The notes under the pieces were generated by a model. The model was not told the DNA's origin. It did not search any database and was given only the letters and a program-made list of their open reading frames with translations. The position numbers were made by a program, and so were the translations under genes. From Chaetomium olivaceum (lineage: Eukaryota; Ascomycota; Sordariomycetes; Sordariales; Chaetomiaceae), in assembly GCA_039881045.1 (NCBI GenBank), contig JAYWVB010000018.1, positions 310,001 through 374,000 of the forward strand: 64,000 bases of DNA, written 5' to 3'. Of the stretch, positions 46,800 to 58,282 are shown piece after piece (positions within the stretch are counted from its first letter, which is position 1; each line of letters begins with the position of its first letter).

Positions 46800-46846
46800 A
46801 AAAGTGGGCGCTTCGTTATGGTGGGCGCTTCGTTATGCAAGTACGT
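46800..46846 (-). repeat. Right terminal inverted repeat of element 2
   Basis: Exact reverse complement of 44986-45032, including the duplicated 16-bp motif. Confidence 0.95.
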
Positions 46847-47676
46847 TACCTCGAGAGCTATCCCTTCGAAACGAACAAATATCCCTGGTTGCAGGGTATC
46901 CTGGGTACGACCTCCTTTAGTGGTGATAATCTGATGAATGAATTGGCACTAACCCCAGCGTAGAGGATGTGAAGAGAGGACGCAAGACATTACTGAAGAT
47001 CATGTGCACCAAGATCAAGGATAGGATAGAATCTCTCATATCCATGTCTAGATGCAGGTCTCGGAGCTTAGCTTGCGACTGCACAATGCTAGGCGCCCTG
47101 ATTAGGGCCACGGCATGGCGCGGCTTGGAGCGTCACTTTCTTGACAAAATGGAGGGAGTGGAAGATTCCTTCACTCCTCGTGTTTCCCTATTTTCCCAGT
47201 TGCTATGGGATATCCGGCTTGAAACGGTTGAAGTTTTTGAGTGGCCTCGCCAAGACCATGCAGAATGCTGCCCCTGGGAGCCGGAGGACGAGGACTATGG
47301 GGACGACGGGTTGGTGGCACTGAACGAGATTGTTTTGAGGTATGCGGAGCACCTCAAGAAGCAGGGGCGGATGTCGGGCCTCGATGCCGATATTTTCTCG
47401 GAGTAGAGGCTGTACCACGAAGAAACTTCCGAATCAAGCAATTACTCCCTTCGGGCCATTGAGAACGCACTGCGGTTATGGCAACGCAAATAAACCTTGA
47501 ACAGTTCAAAGTTACCTGATTGAGGGAATATCTACACGAAACATGAAAGGAAATGAAGAAACTTGACGATCGCAGGACGTTTTTGATGACATAATCATGG
47601 AATCAACGAAGCAGGGGCCGCCTTGATATTTTGGGGGCTGGCAATAAACCCACAGTGCATTTCCGGACGGCAAGTC

Positions 47677-49035
47677 ATGGAAAAGCGTTTGTTCAACAGT
47701 TACCCTCCCTCCCCTCCGAACAAAATGCGCTCGCTGAGTGCCGCCTTCAATCGCACCGGCTGGCGCCGATATGTGCCCATTGCCCTGGTGGCAGTGACCG
47801 CCGTCGTGGTACTCTACACATGGTTTGATGTCTCGTCGATGGTGCCCTGGCGACCGCATCTTCCAAATCTGCAGACCTTCCCCGTGGCGCCCTTAGCCAA
47901 AGCGTGCGACAAAATTCCCCCGCCCGACCCAAACACAGCGGCTACCGATGCCACCACGGCGAACGCCCCGATCCCGAACCTAGTGCACTACATCTGGCTG
48001 CTCGCCGATCCGGCTGTCTTCTCGCTCAACTTCAAGGTCTTCGTCAGCGTCTACTCGGCCCACCTCTTCTTCCACCCCGACCGCATCTACTTCCACACCG
48101 ACGTCTCCCCCGACCTCTGGGAGCGCGCCAAATCCTCCGGCGACCTCTGGACCAAACGCATCCTCAACATCCCCTCTGTCACCCCCAAATTCATCGAGAA
48201 CCCGCGTCTCACCTCCACCGGCCAAGAAATCGACACCTTCGGCGCCAAATCCGACTTCATCCGCGCCTGGGCCCTCCGCGAGCACGGCGGCATCTACCTC
48301 GACGTGGACGCCGTCCCATTACGCGACATCGCACCCCTCCGCAACTCAGGTTTTGCCAACGTCGTCGGCGGCGCGGTCGCCCTGCACACCAAATACACGG
48401 GGTTCGTCAACACGGGCGTGTGGCTGTCGCGCCCGCACTCGGCGCTGGCCGAGGTGTTTGCGACGGCCATGGACAAGTTCTACAACGGCGTGTGGGCCAT
48501 CAGCGTGGATATCCTTACGGATCTGGCGTTTCGCCTGCATGCCATGCCCGGGGAGGTGCTGATCGTGCACCCGAACGCGTTCGCGCCGACCTCGTGGGAG
48601 GCCGAGGATCAGGTGCGGCTGTTTGGGGAGCACGCTGCGGGCGGTTTGGCGGGAGCTCATGCAAAGGGTGATGCGAAACTGCCGAAAGAGCTGGGGAATA
48701 CGTGCGCGGACGCGCTGGCGTGGCTGCGGGAGCGGGAGATGCCGGGCGGGAGGCTGGAGAGTTGGGAGATGGATTTTTCGTCGACGTATGTGTTGCATGC
48801 TTTTGACGATGACTGGAAGGGCGAAATCTCGCTTGATTATGTCCTTGGGCGGCGGAGTAACTATGCTCGTGCTGTCTACCCGGCCGTGTGGCATGCTGTG
48901 AAGGAGGGGCATCATCCCGGAGGCTGTTTGAAATGGGTAATATTGGGTGGGCCGAGGGAAGGAGATAGGACGAGCGTGGTTTTTGGATGTGTTCAGCATT
49001 TTGGATTACATGCAGCGAATTCTCTGGCGACCTGA
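47677..49035 (+). CDS. Type II membrane glycosyltransferase with DXD motif (GT32-like)
   Basis: Single exon, 452 aa. Short basic N-tail, one membrane anchor (YVPIALVAVTAVVVLYTWF, about residues 32-50), a Pro-rich stem and a Golgi-type catalytic domain. IPNLVHYIWL opens the fold, SDFIRAWALREHGGIYLDVDAVPL carries the metal-binding DVD (about residues 209-211), and VNTGVWLSRPHS follows, as in Gly_transf_sug/GT32 (Och1- and capsule-type) enzymes. It probably transfers a sugar from a nucleotide sugar in the secretory pathway; donor and acceptor are unknown. A second ATG at 47725 would also keep the anchor. Confidence 0.87.
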   Translation: MEKRLFNSYPPSPPNKMRSLSAAFNRTGWRRYVPIALVAVTAVVVLYTWFDVSSMVPWRPHLPNLQTFPVAPLAKACDKIPPPDPNTAATDATTANAPIPNLVHYIWLLADPAVFSLNFKVFVSVYSAHLFFHPDRIYFHTDVSPDLWERAKSSGDLWTKRILNIPSVTPKFIENPRLTSTGQEIDTFGAKSDFIRAWALREHGGIYLDVDAVPLRDIAPLRNSGFANVVGGAVALHTKYTGFVNTGVWLSRPHSALAEVFATAMDKFYNGVWAISVDILTDLAFRLHAMPGEVLIVHPNAFAPTSWEAEDQVRLFGEHAAGGLAGAHAKGDAKLPKELGNTCADALAWLREREMPGGRLESWEMDFSSTYVLHAFDDDWKGEISLDYVLGRRSNYARAVYPAVWHAVKEGHHPGGCLKWVILGGPREGDRTSVVFGCVQHFGLHAANSLAT

Positions 49036-49253
49036 CACGAAATGGCGTTAAAGAAAGCCGGCTGTCGCCAGCCAGAAGTAAGATGGACTTGCGCGGCCAG
49101 GTCCTACACGAACTAAATAATAATTAATGATCTCCGGTTCCAGCGGAGTCGGCAGTAAAAATATCCCCATGTGTTCCCGCTCGCCTAGCCTGCTGTTGTC
49201 CGGCAACTTGGCTGCTTTATCTCGCCTGTTCGTGAGAGTCTCTCTTTTTCATC

Positions 49254-50589
49254 TTATCTGTACTCAACCAAATCTGGATCCGCCCCGAAGCACGCGCGCA
49301 GCAGGGGAATCAAGAGCAGGTGTATGATGCCGAGAACCAAAGTCGCCACGCTGTCCTGCCCTTCGCAGTAAGCGGTTCCCTGCAACGAAATAAACTCTGT
49401 TTGTCTGTTAGCAAATGCACAACGGTCTTCAAAGAGAATTCGATGTCTTACGCCCCCAAAGCACCCAATTCGAAATGAAGGTGCCCATAGCCACAAGTAT
49501 GGGCACCAGCTGCCGCTTCTCTCGCATCAGCACCCTCCGCCACCAACTCCCCTCCCATGCTTCCTCCTCGTCCTTCTCGGCCATCTCTTCCTGTGTCAGG
49601 TTTTTATTGAAGCTCATAATGACGAATTGGGCCAAAACCAACGACGAGATCACCCCGGCGGCCGTCGCCCACCCGAAACTCGCATACGACATGTTCAACC
49701 GGATGTCGTCTTCAGCCGCCTCATACCCCTGGATCCCACACCCCTTCGCACCCTCGCTGTCCGGCCCATGATTCGTGAGCACAGCCGTCAGCGCAAAAGG
49801 CAGCGCAATAACATCCAAAATACTCTCCGTCACAATCGCATCAAACGCCGTGAACTTGAACCCGCCCCACCCAATAAGCCGCATCAGAGTAAACATCACA
49901 AACGTCCCGCGCGGCCGCATCGTCCACATCCCCAGCAGGCTCCCAAACGAGAACTGTTCCTTGTTATCGGCCCAGCTCACGATCGCCGGGATGAGGACAT
50001 GGATCAGAAACGTGGTCAGGGCGGAGAGCGTGCCGGACAGCGGGCCCCAGTAGGGGGAATCCTTCTCGGACAGGCGGAAGAAGCCGGTGCGGAGGCGGAA
50101 CAGCTGGCGGCGCACGCGGTCGTGGCCCTGCATTAGATTGGAGGCCGCTTCGACGATGGTGAGCACGGCGATGACGGTGAGGATGTTGACCGAGGCGGAG
50201 CATTTGGAGGCGTCGATGGGGGTGTTGAGCGGTGGTGGGGCTTTGTTGAGACCGGCGGGGAGGAAGCACACGGAGAGAGATGGGCACTCGCCGCTCCATT
50301 CTGGGGTGGTGGGACAGACACCGCCGGTAGTGTTGTTGATGTCGGTGTTCAGGTTGGTTGTGGTGGAACAAAAGGTGCCGTTTCTGAGGAAAAGATTGGG
50401 ACGGTAGGCGCAGGTATCGAAGTTGCGAGAGCTACCGGTACTGTTCGTGGAAGAGTTGGTTTGCCGAACCAATAAGGGGGGTGGGTACAAGTGGCGGTAC
50501 GGAGAGTCCAGAACGCCTGCGCGGACTCCAGAAAGAAAAGAAAACAAGAATAGTGAACACGCTGATGCAACCGTAGGAAAAGAACGCAT
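49254..50589 (-). CDS. Multi-pass membrane protein of unknown function
   Basis: Two exons (intron 49451-49397, GTAAGA, CTAAC branch, CAG) give 426 aa. Signal peptide (MRSFPTVASACSLFLFSFLSGVRA), an N-glycosylation-rich lumenal/extracellular stretch (several N-x-S/T) with paired cysteines, then five to seven hydrophobic segments (ILTVIAVLTIVEAA, TTFLIHVLIPAIV, FDAIVTESILDVIALPFAL, AAGVISSLVLAQFVIM, LVPILVAMGTFISNWVLWG, VATLVLGIIHLLLIPLL). An acidic loop (EEMAEKDEEEAWEG) lies before a late segment. I do not recognise the family. An ATG at 50709 would add 40 residues; the start at 50589 was preferred for the signal peptide. Confidence 0.8.
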
Positions 50590-51644
50590 GATGACGGAAG
50601 GAAAAAAGAACAAAAGAAACTGAAAAGCTGCTATAAGTGAACAACGATACAAAAAAAGACGCAAATTAACCGGAGAATGAAACTTGGTTATGGGCAGTCT
50701 TTGTTCCATTTTATGCTTCGAAAACTGCGGATACCTGGATTACGAAGTCGACGTTTAGGCACACCTTTCGAGGTTCCCAGAGCCAGAATTCCGAAACCAT
50801 TCCAGCGTCGGAGAATAGAACCCTGCATACGGAAGAGGTCCTACGTAGGAACTTCCCGGGGCTACATTTGCGAAGGATAGCAAACTAAATGGAAGAGGGA
50901 AGGTGGCTGAGGCCCCGAAGGATGAGTGTGAGGGTGTCATAGGGCCTTACCGACCGGCTGGTTGAAGCAAGAGGTACCTATTACCAAGTGAATGGGTGGT
51001 AGTTGACAATGCCGATGTGCGGACTAATACCAGCATTACACATGCCAAGGTGTCGCAGCCTCGCACGACGATGACGGGAGCTATCGGTATGTACCTGAAT
51101 CAACAATATCTACCTCCACCATTGGCGTTGAAGTTTTAAGATCCGTCGCACCTAGCGCCGGGGCTGAAATGACAAAGCCGAGATAAGGCTAGGATGGAAA
51201 GCGCTTAATCAAATTATTAGGCTCTCTTAGTTTCAAGCGCCTTATACATTCGAGGTTGCATTTTGGACTGCTTCGTGAGTTTGTGGTTGGCGGAGCAAGC
51301 GCCACATGGCCGCGAATATGGCCGGCGGTTTCTCCCGCACTAGCTGCGGTCTGGAACAAACTCTCGAAACAGGCAGGATCTAGACTCAAATTGATGACCA
51401 GGTAAACATGGACACCAAGCGGTAGGTACCGTGAAGGAGACATACGTCTATGCAACCATCTTCCCAACACAACCTTGAATTGATCGTTTTGAAGTTGCTC
51501 ATAACCGCCCCCAATCTAGGTAGGTAAGATTCCTAGGTACGGCGTTGAATTTACATCATCAAAGTACACACAGTCAAGGCAATGACGTTGCAGATGCATA
51601 GAGCAGGCTCTGATACAGATATATGATTTTCTAACCGCCTGGAA
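50590..51644. other. Intergenic region, no gene seen
   Basis: Upstream of the membrane protein gene and downstream of the S15-type hydrolase. No supported gene. Confidence 0.45.
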
Positions 51645-53394
51645 TTATGCGTAAGGAAGAATAACATGACTTGCATACGTGCCACCTAAGTGCACTTTAT
51701 GCGCACCCTTGTTATCCGTGTGTTCCGGCGTACCAAAATTGTTGACGGCCAGGTTGCGCCCGCTGATACGAACTTGGATGCTCTCTCCCTCCTCGTACTC
51801 TACGCCCATCGCCCAAATACCAATCTCCAGCTTGACGACCGCCCCCCGCTCAACCTTTTCCTCCATTTCGTGGGGATGAAACGGCCAGTTCGGGTGCATC
51901 GACTTCTCGGCGTCGAATGCCCGATGTGACGCCCTCAGAATCCCGACCGGTCCTTTGTACAGGACAACCTCGGTCGACTGCTGGGGCGTGAACTCATCAA
52001 ACGACTTGACGGGGATTCCCTTCCACGGGATGTTGAGGTTCATCATGGCGTTTCCGGTTTGTCGAGTTTCTCAATGAGGACATACACGTCCATGTCGTCG
52101 TAGTCTTCACACGACATGTAAAGAACGGCTTTTGGAATGCCAATAATCTGGGTCTTGCGCAGGAACGTGTGTTTGAAGGCCAGCGAATCGGCGGACTCGG
52201 AGTTGTATGATGCCGATGAGGGCTCTTCAGGCGCACCATCCCCCAAGCGGCCGCTTGGCTGGAGGTAGAGGGGCTTGTATTTCGTTTGCGGCAACGGGAA
52301 GTCGTCAACCACCATATTCTCGATGGGGTCGGCGGTCCCAAATTTCAACACGGCCATGCGAACCTTTGGCGTCTTCTCCCAGCCATTGTCCTCTCCTTTC
52401 AAATAGCGGTCGAAGAACTGGAAAAGCTCAGCCTTCGCCTGGGGGTTTCCCCAAAGGTCGTACCACTCTTGCCACGGATGCCACCGCAGCCACTTGTCGG
52501 GTGTGTCCACCTCGAGCCAGCCCCGGATTGCGCCCATGCCATGCATTGTGTTGGTCCAAGTCCCCGTGATGTATGTCGGGACCGTGATCTTCTTTATGTC
52601 CGGCCTCTTGTCGTTCCACCAGTCGTTGGCCAGAGGATGCTGCTTGTACATCTCCCGGAAGCTTTCCATGCCGTTGTGCCCGCGTAGCATGTACTTCACG
52701 ATCAGCTTGTCGAACAGGTCCCCCGTAGATGCCCCCGCGCATGAACTGCTCGCGAAACAAGTCGCCGCAGCCTTCCCATGGAGCAATGGCTTTTAGACTC
52801 GGCGGGTTAAGCGCCGCTATGAACCACTGCACTATGGCCAGGTGTGAGTTGCCCACCAAGCCCACATTGCCGTTACACCAAGGCTGAGTAGCCAAGGCCT
52901 CGATGGTGTCGTACCCGTCTTCGGCCTCCTGGGTGCCCATAATGACCATGGTGCCCTCTGAGTCACCGGAGCCTCTCGAGTCGATGTTGACAATGGCATA
53001 GCCTTTTGGGACCCAGTCGGCGGGGTCGGGAGCCTCGAACTTCTCGAGGCCGCTAAGCGTGCCGTCGGGGATACCCAGGTTCCACGGCGTCATCAGTTTC
53101 AGTGATGACAGGCCGTTGAACTTCTTGCCGAAGGGGCTCCAGCACAAGAGGGCCGGAACTTTGGCGTCAGAGTTGGGGGGGCGATAGATGTCGGCGAACA
53201 GCTTCTTGCCATCTCGCATGGTGAATGTGACGTCGTGATCAACCAAGATCGCCGAGGGGGAGGGGTCGCGAGTCGAACCCGTTCCATCCCGCGGGTAGAA
53301 TCTCGGAGCGAGGGTTAGTAGGTTGGTACCCTCCAGCGCCAGGCTCGGGCTTGTTGATCTGTACAACTGGTGCTTTGGTGGGCTTGCTAGCCAT
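51645..53394 (-). CDS. S15-type (CocE/X-Pro dipeptidyl-peptidase-like) hydrolase, three frameshifts
   Basis: Start MASKPTKAPVVQINKPEPG at 53394. Alpha/beta-hydrolase part: VDHDVTFTMRDGKKLFADIYRP, GYAIVNIDSRGSGDSEGT, and the nucleophile elbow GLVGNSHLAIVQW (Ser between Asn and His); then a helical cap (LFREQFMRGGIYG...) and a C-terminal jelly-roll (PLYLQPSGRLGDG; DDMDVYVLIEKLD; VGILRASHR; GESIQVRISG) as in S15/CocE enzymes, which hydrolyse esters, amides or Pro-peptides. Three single-base frame changes: an extra C in a C5 run near 53265, an extra G in a G5 run near 52731, and a missing A near 52045. The corrected length is a whole number of codons (582 aa). All three are homopolymer events. 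Head-to-head with the PhyH gene. Confidence 0.86.
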
Positions 53395-54151
53395 CGTGCA
53401 AGAAAGGAAGGGCTGCACAGTGGGTTTGACCGTGGCAAAGGATAGTGCTGGTAGTGAACGTAACAACCGTTGTTTCAAATTTGAAGGCCGAAGCCTGCCT
53501 GGTAAGGGATATCATATTTCAAGGTTTAATGTTCTATGATCTGTAGATGGGAATATCTTGCGTCTCCCCAAATACGCGAAAGCAGCCCGGACACGTCCCG
53601 GGTCGGAACTGGCGCAGCTGGTATTCTCATGCCGACCCGACTTTCTTGAGGCAACAACCCGACCACGGGGGAGACAAGGGGCTGTGGATTCCTATTGGCC
53701 AAGATTCCGACCCGAACCGAGCACTTGGGATGGGGCGCCGTCACTCCGGTTGGTCGAGTTACCGAGGTGGTGCGGACGATCCCCATGGTGTACTCTCGAG
53801 GACGGAAAGCATTTGCCTGGACTTACATCGTGGTCAGAGGTGGATGGAATGTACGTTCCGGGTGTCACGGTCTTGTCCCAGTTCGGAGCCGGACCGAAAC
53901 TCTTGCGCTTAGGATCGGTACTAACAACTCGGAGTTGATTCGAACGGTGAACAGGGGTGATGGATACCGAGTGATCCAGCCGAGTCGAGTTAAACTGGTA
54001 TTTTGATCGTTGGAGCATCTCGGGAGGCGATCTCGAGTTCTGAGCCCACGAGATAAAACAGCGTCTCGACATCGCCTCTTAGCTCCACTCTTTATCACAT
54101 CTAAACATTGTTGCCCACATCACATTCTCTCAAGAACAATCAACACGCGCC
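53395..54151. promoter_or_regulatory. Divergent upstream region of hydrolase and dioxygenase genes
   Basis: 757 bp between two start codons facing away from each other. No gene. No operator identified. Confidence 0.4.
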
Positions 54152-55345
54152 ATGGCGACCACGACAATCTCAAAGGTGACCATTGCCGAGCCGAAGTTCG
54201 ACACTACTCTCTCCAGTCTCGTCGCAAAGCCTTCGGGTCCCAACAAGCTTTTCTCCAACCCAAATGCCAAGCATGGCGACTTCAGAGATGACCTTCTGAG
54301 GGATGGTTTCTGCGTCGTCAAGGGCGCTGTGCCCAGGGACCGAGCGGATCAGTATGCGGAGGAGATGTACAAGTACGTCGAGACCTTCAAAGGCGGCCTC
54401 GGCTTCAAGCGCGACGATCCCTCGACCTACTTGGAGAAAAACATGCCGGTCATTAACGAGAAGGGCATGTGCCTCGGGTAAGCAAAGTCAAGCCCCCAAT
54501 ATTCCTGCATCTCCATACACCCCAAGCTAAACCATGTCCCCTCGCAGATATGGTGTCGCGCACGAGTCGTTTGCCTGGGGTGTCCGCCAGGAGCCCGGTG
54601 TGATTGACGCTTTTTCCAAGGTGTACGACACGGAGGACTTGATCGTTTCCTTTGATGGCGTGAACCTAGCGTTTCCCCGAACGGATCTCAAATCCAACAC
54701 CCCGTGGCCTCATCAGGATCAAGACCCGAGAAGCCCGGATTCCGCTGTTTGCAAGGCCTCGTCAATCTTCTCCCCAACGGAAACAAGGACGGTGGGCTCA
54801 TCGTCTGCAAAGTAAGTATTACCATAGCCATACGAACAAAGCGGTTCTAGTATTGACGGGGGTCGCAGGGAGCACATTTGCTGTCTGAGGCGTTCCACGC
54901 CGAGTTCAAAGATGAGCCTGACAAGATCTGGGCTTGGACGAAGGAGTGGTACGGATTCACCGACAAAGGCATGAAGTGGCTCGCCGACAAGGGTTGCGAA
55001 TGGATCAAGGTCAACGCCGAGCCCGGGGACTTGCTCCTTTGGGACTCGCGGACGCCTCACTACAACTTGTCACCTTCCGGCAGCGCCCCGCGGTTCTGCG
55101 TCTACACCTGCTACATGCCCGTGGTCGATGCAACGCAGGAGGAGCTGATCCGGAAGAAGGGCGCGTTCGAATCCACACAGAGCACTACCCACTGGCCCAA
55201 CGCCATGCACGTCGGCGGCGTCCCGATTAGGCGCCAAAATGGCAAGGATTGCCCGTACAATGACTGGAAACCTCGCCAGCCGGTAAAGTTGAGTGAGCGT
55301 GGGCTACGGTTGACTGGCATCCCATACATCAAGGCGTTTTTTTGA
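54152..55345 (+). CDS. Phytanoyl-CoA dioxygenase (PhyH)-like Fe(II)/2-oxoglutarate oxygenase, one frameshift
   Basis: Three exons (introns 54478-54547 and 54812-54868), about 355 aa after allowing one missing base near 54728 (WPHQDQDP/KPGFRCLQGL). Metal-binding marks: HQD in TPWPHQDQDP for the HxD pair and the distal His in SRTPHYNLSP, followed by APRFCVYTCYMP with the Arg that usually binds 2-oxoglutarate. GFCVVKGAV near the N-terminus is the usual PhyH entry. No signal peptide, so cytosolic. Fungal members hydroxylate small molecules in catabolism or secondary metabolism; substrate not readable. It shares an upstream region with a hydrolase. Confidence 0.86.
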
Positions 55346-55864
55346 GTTGGGGATCGGGGCTTGGCTCACAGTCATTGAAAACCGGGAAGTAATTGGTGGT
55401 GTCTCAAGGGTTAGCAGCTTTATGTACCCAAGACCCTGTATTTACTTTCTCGTACGCGTAGATAGCGAAGGCAGTCTCAGCATTAGCACCTGTTCATCAT
55501 CATCCAAAGTTTGCTAGCAAGGCCTTGGTGTATCTTTAATCAACTGACAAGTGCCGTGGAATACTGTTGCACAATTGCCACAGGAACAAAGGAAAGACCG
55601 TGGTGATGACTGTATATTGCTCTGTGTACGTGTAAGCCGTGGAATACATCGCATGGTACCAGAGCTTTTAGCATGGCTGCCTGTGCGGAGAGTTTCTTTG
55701 GGGATGAGAGTGGTCCAGGTAGGTACCTTATGTAACACCCACCACTCCACGTGGACATGGCCCGGCAAAGGTGTTTTTAATACAAGTGATCAGTATGTGT
55801 CCAGAGCCATTTAGTTTCTAGCATCATATTATATGCTCTACAACGCCCGCACCGCCACGGGCCC
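55346..55864. other. Intergenic region between convergent genes
   Basis: Holds the 3' ends of the dioxygenase and transcription factor genes. No gene seen. Confidence 0.45.
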
Positions 55865-58282
55865 CTACACGGGGGACCTTGTGAATAACTGACTAAAATC
55901 ACCCCAATCCCAGCCGATTTCATCCGCCAGCGCAGGTGACCAACCATCATCCACGATCGGCATCGGCATTGTCATTGCCATAGACAAATTCATCGGATCT
56001 GTTGTGGCACCACCATAGTTCTGGTTCAACCCTTGCGGGCAATGATGCAAGGCAAGGCTAACGTCATTTTGCGCAGTGTGTGACTGACCAGAAGAGTTAC
56101 CAATGTGAGAAAATGGCCTGGTGATGACAGATCGCTCCATGACCTTTGGCTGGGCACCCGCCACAATCTGAGTCACTTCTTTGTCAAGGAGCCGCACAAT
56201 CCCCTCTACCGCCGTCTTATCTTTGGCGATGCTCTCGTACTTCTCGACGGCAAATTCTCCAGCATTATGTATCAACTGAAAATCATGACGAGTAAGTATA
56301 AGTCCCCTAAACCGCAGCTCCAAGTTCCTCTCCTTTGCCCACTCACATTAATATCCGAACTCGCAAGCCGAGACGTCGGATGCCTGATAAGATGTACCGA
56401 CAGTGCCGAAAGCACATGCAAGGGGGCAGTGGTTGTGTGTAGGACAGGGTGAGAGCCCAGGTCGTGCCGCTCCATCAATATTTTGACCAGGCTGCGCGCC
56501 GAGTTCGCCACAATCGTCTGACCGTTGCGAATGACATGGCTCCAAGGCTTCCCAGCTGCGTAGTCCTCATCTGCGTTCCGAATAGCTTCATCGCTGACCA
56601 AAAGGGTATTTCTCAACATCATGATCATCCTGAGGCAGCGGCAAGTCAGCAAGCTGAATCGAGTGTCGAGTGGTGGTCGGATAGAAACTTACGCGCTGTG
56701 GTATTGGGCAGCGATGAAGGCAGCGAGGGGGAACTCTGCCGGTTCACACAAAAGATCCGACGTCAGCCTTAGCGTGTTGGGCAGACTCTCAGCCCATTGC
56801 ATCAATAAAAGCACGAGCTCTCCCGTAGTCGCCACCTTGAAGCGGATGGCGTTTTCTAACCCTTCGCGGCCGGCCAGCTCCTCTTTTGTGCGGGCGGCGA
56901 TGCTCCGTGTGCTAACTTCGGATAGGGTGCGAGCAAGGCTGATGACAATTTGGAAGAAGTCGGCCGTTTCATCGCCGCGGTGCATCCGGGCAGGCTCCAA
57001 CTGGTCATGGTCGGCGTCGGATATCGTGGACGGGCGGCCCAGCTCAAAGGCAAATAACTTCTCGAAGCTATAGACGCACCACCACACCCGACATCTTTCC
57101 TGGTCCACCTCCTCGCTGACCGTTCCCTCAGTGCTCCGCCTCCCGTGGGATATCCGCCTGTCTAGGCCCAGAACCTGGGCGACAGAGACGCACACGCCCG
57201 ACAGCGGCCAGGCTGATGTGATCTTCTCACGTTCCCGCAGAACAAGGGCGAGGAGGAAGACGATGCGGACGGTGGCTATTGTGCCCCAGCCAAGAACGTG
57301 GCCGAGCATCGACTCGCAGAACGCGATGTAGTTCATCGCCAGGTCCGGAGTCTCGCTGCTGGGGTTCCCTGCGGATCCCAACAGCAGGGTTAGACAGAAC
57401 AGGAGCAATTCCGGCAGCCTACCCGCGTGGAGCATCCCGGCCGAGCAAGAGTTGATTACATCTTCGCATGTGCCGTTCAACACGGTACAGTCAAGGATCG
57501 GAAATAAGACGTGGACGGTAGCGCAGTACCTCGCTATAGCTTCCCGGCATTGGGCTGCTGGTGGGATACGAGGGAGGGCCGCTGGAATACCCGGGATACG
57601 CGAGGAAGAGTCATGTGCTTCGAACCGGAGACAGGAGTCGAAACTAGACGGGATCCCTAAGCGATGAAACGCAAGCTCGAGCCAGCCCGTCGCGATCTCC
57701 AGCGTGTCGCCACCACTAATCCGAGGAGCCATGGGCAAGCGCCCCGCAAACCTCGTCGAAGAATCAACTGCATGCGTGGGGCTTGGGCGACCTGCTGCGG
57801 CGATCGAAGCCGAAGGACTCTGGTTTGTCGCCGGTTCCGAGGCTGGTGTAATGGGGACCATGTCGCGTTGAGAGATAATGGGGCCTGACGTGCCGGATCT
57901 CATCGGAGCAACCGCCGGCAACAATTCCGGTTGCCGACCCGGGCTGGGTCTGGGCCCATGGTCCTGCGAGCCGGCGGGTCTGCGCCGCACCTCAAGCCCC
58001 GGTCGCCGTTTGTCAGTCGTGGTGCACTCAACGCCGGCAACGAGACAGCCGTTGCATGACGGCTCCCCTTGGTCGCATCGGACTTTCTTTAACCTGCCTG
58101 GGGTGAAGAAGAGTCAGGGCAAAGTGGTTACACGAAAAAGGCAAATGTTATCAATGTACTACCACTATTTATCTGGTACCTGTAGTCTTGACTATAAAAC
58201 ATTGGAGGCCGGAGTTGGACTTACAATGATTACAAGCAAAATTGAGCCGCCTTCGCTTCGTGGGCGGGATGGGCTCAGTCAT
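55865..58282 (-). CDS. Zn2Cys6 (Gal4-type) transcription factor
   Basis: Four exons (introns 58224-58098, 56692-56630, 56346-56276) join exactly in phase to 718 aa. The binuclear zinc cluster begins ACNHC, is split by the first intron inside the second cysteine codon, and continues RLKKVRCDQGEPSCNGC...ECTTT, so all six cysteines are present. A Ser/Pro-rich linker leads to the fungal_trans middle homology region (CREAIARYCATVHVLFPILD, CRVWWCVYSFEKLFAFELGRPSTI), and an acidic/arom-rich C-tail (DEIGWDWGDFSQLF) could activate transcription. It is divergent from an MFS transporter over 431 bp and lies near a dioxygenase and a hydrolase, so pathway-specific control is likely. Intact. Confidence 0.93.

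Larger units (their letters stand above)
44986..46846 (-). mobile_element. Fot1/pogo-like DNA transposon, apparently complete
   Basis: 1,861-bp element with perfect 47-bp inverted repeats, TA target duplication (44984-44985 and 46847-46848) and an uninterrupted 551-aa transposase on the minus strand. It sits in the coding part of a BTB gene whose halves stay in frame, so insertion is recent. Confidence 0.95.
44450..47406 (+). pseudogene. BTB/POZ-domain gene split by a transposon
   Basis: The 5' part (44450-44985) encodes a fungal BTB/POZ fold (DLTLIVGPNHVPFQVCSRAL, SSPVWDIMLYGSFAE, LAMLADKYDMIGSL), a protein-interaction domain often used in cullin-3 adaptors. The frame stops exactly at the edge of element 2. 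The 3' part resumes at 46849 in the same frame, has an intron 46905-46963 (CTAAC branch, GTAG acceptor) and ends at 47406. Counting without the element and one TA copy, the coding length is an exact multiple of three (344 codons plus stop) with no other lesion. The gene was therefore intact until the insertion. The C-terminal part includes a Cys/Arg-rich stretch (RCRSRSLACDCTMLGALIR) common in this BTB group. Confidence 0.88.

Noticed and set aside
47904..48671. 255-aa plus-strand ORF overlapping the glycosyltransferase
   Set aside because: Arg/Pro/His-rich shadow of the GC-rich glycosyltransferase gene in another frame; no family features.
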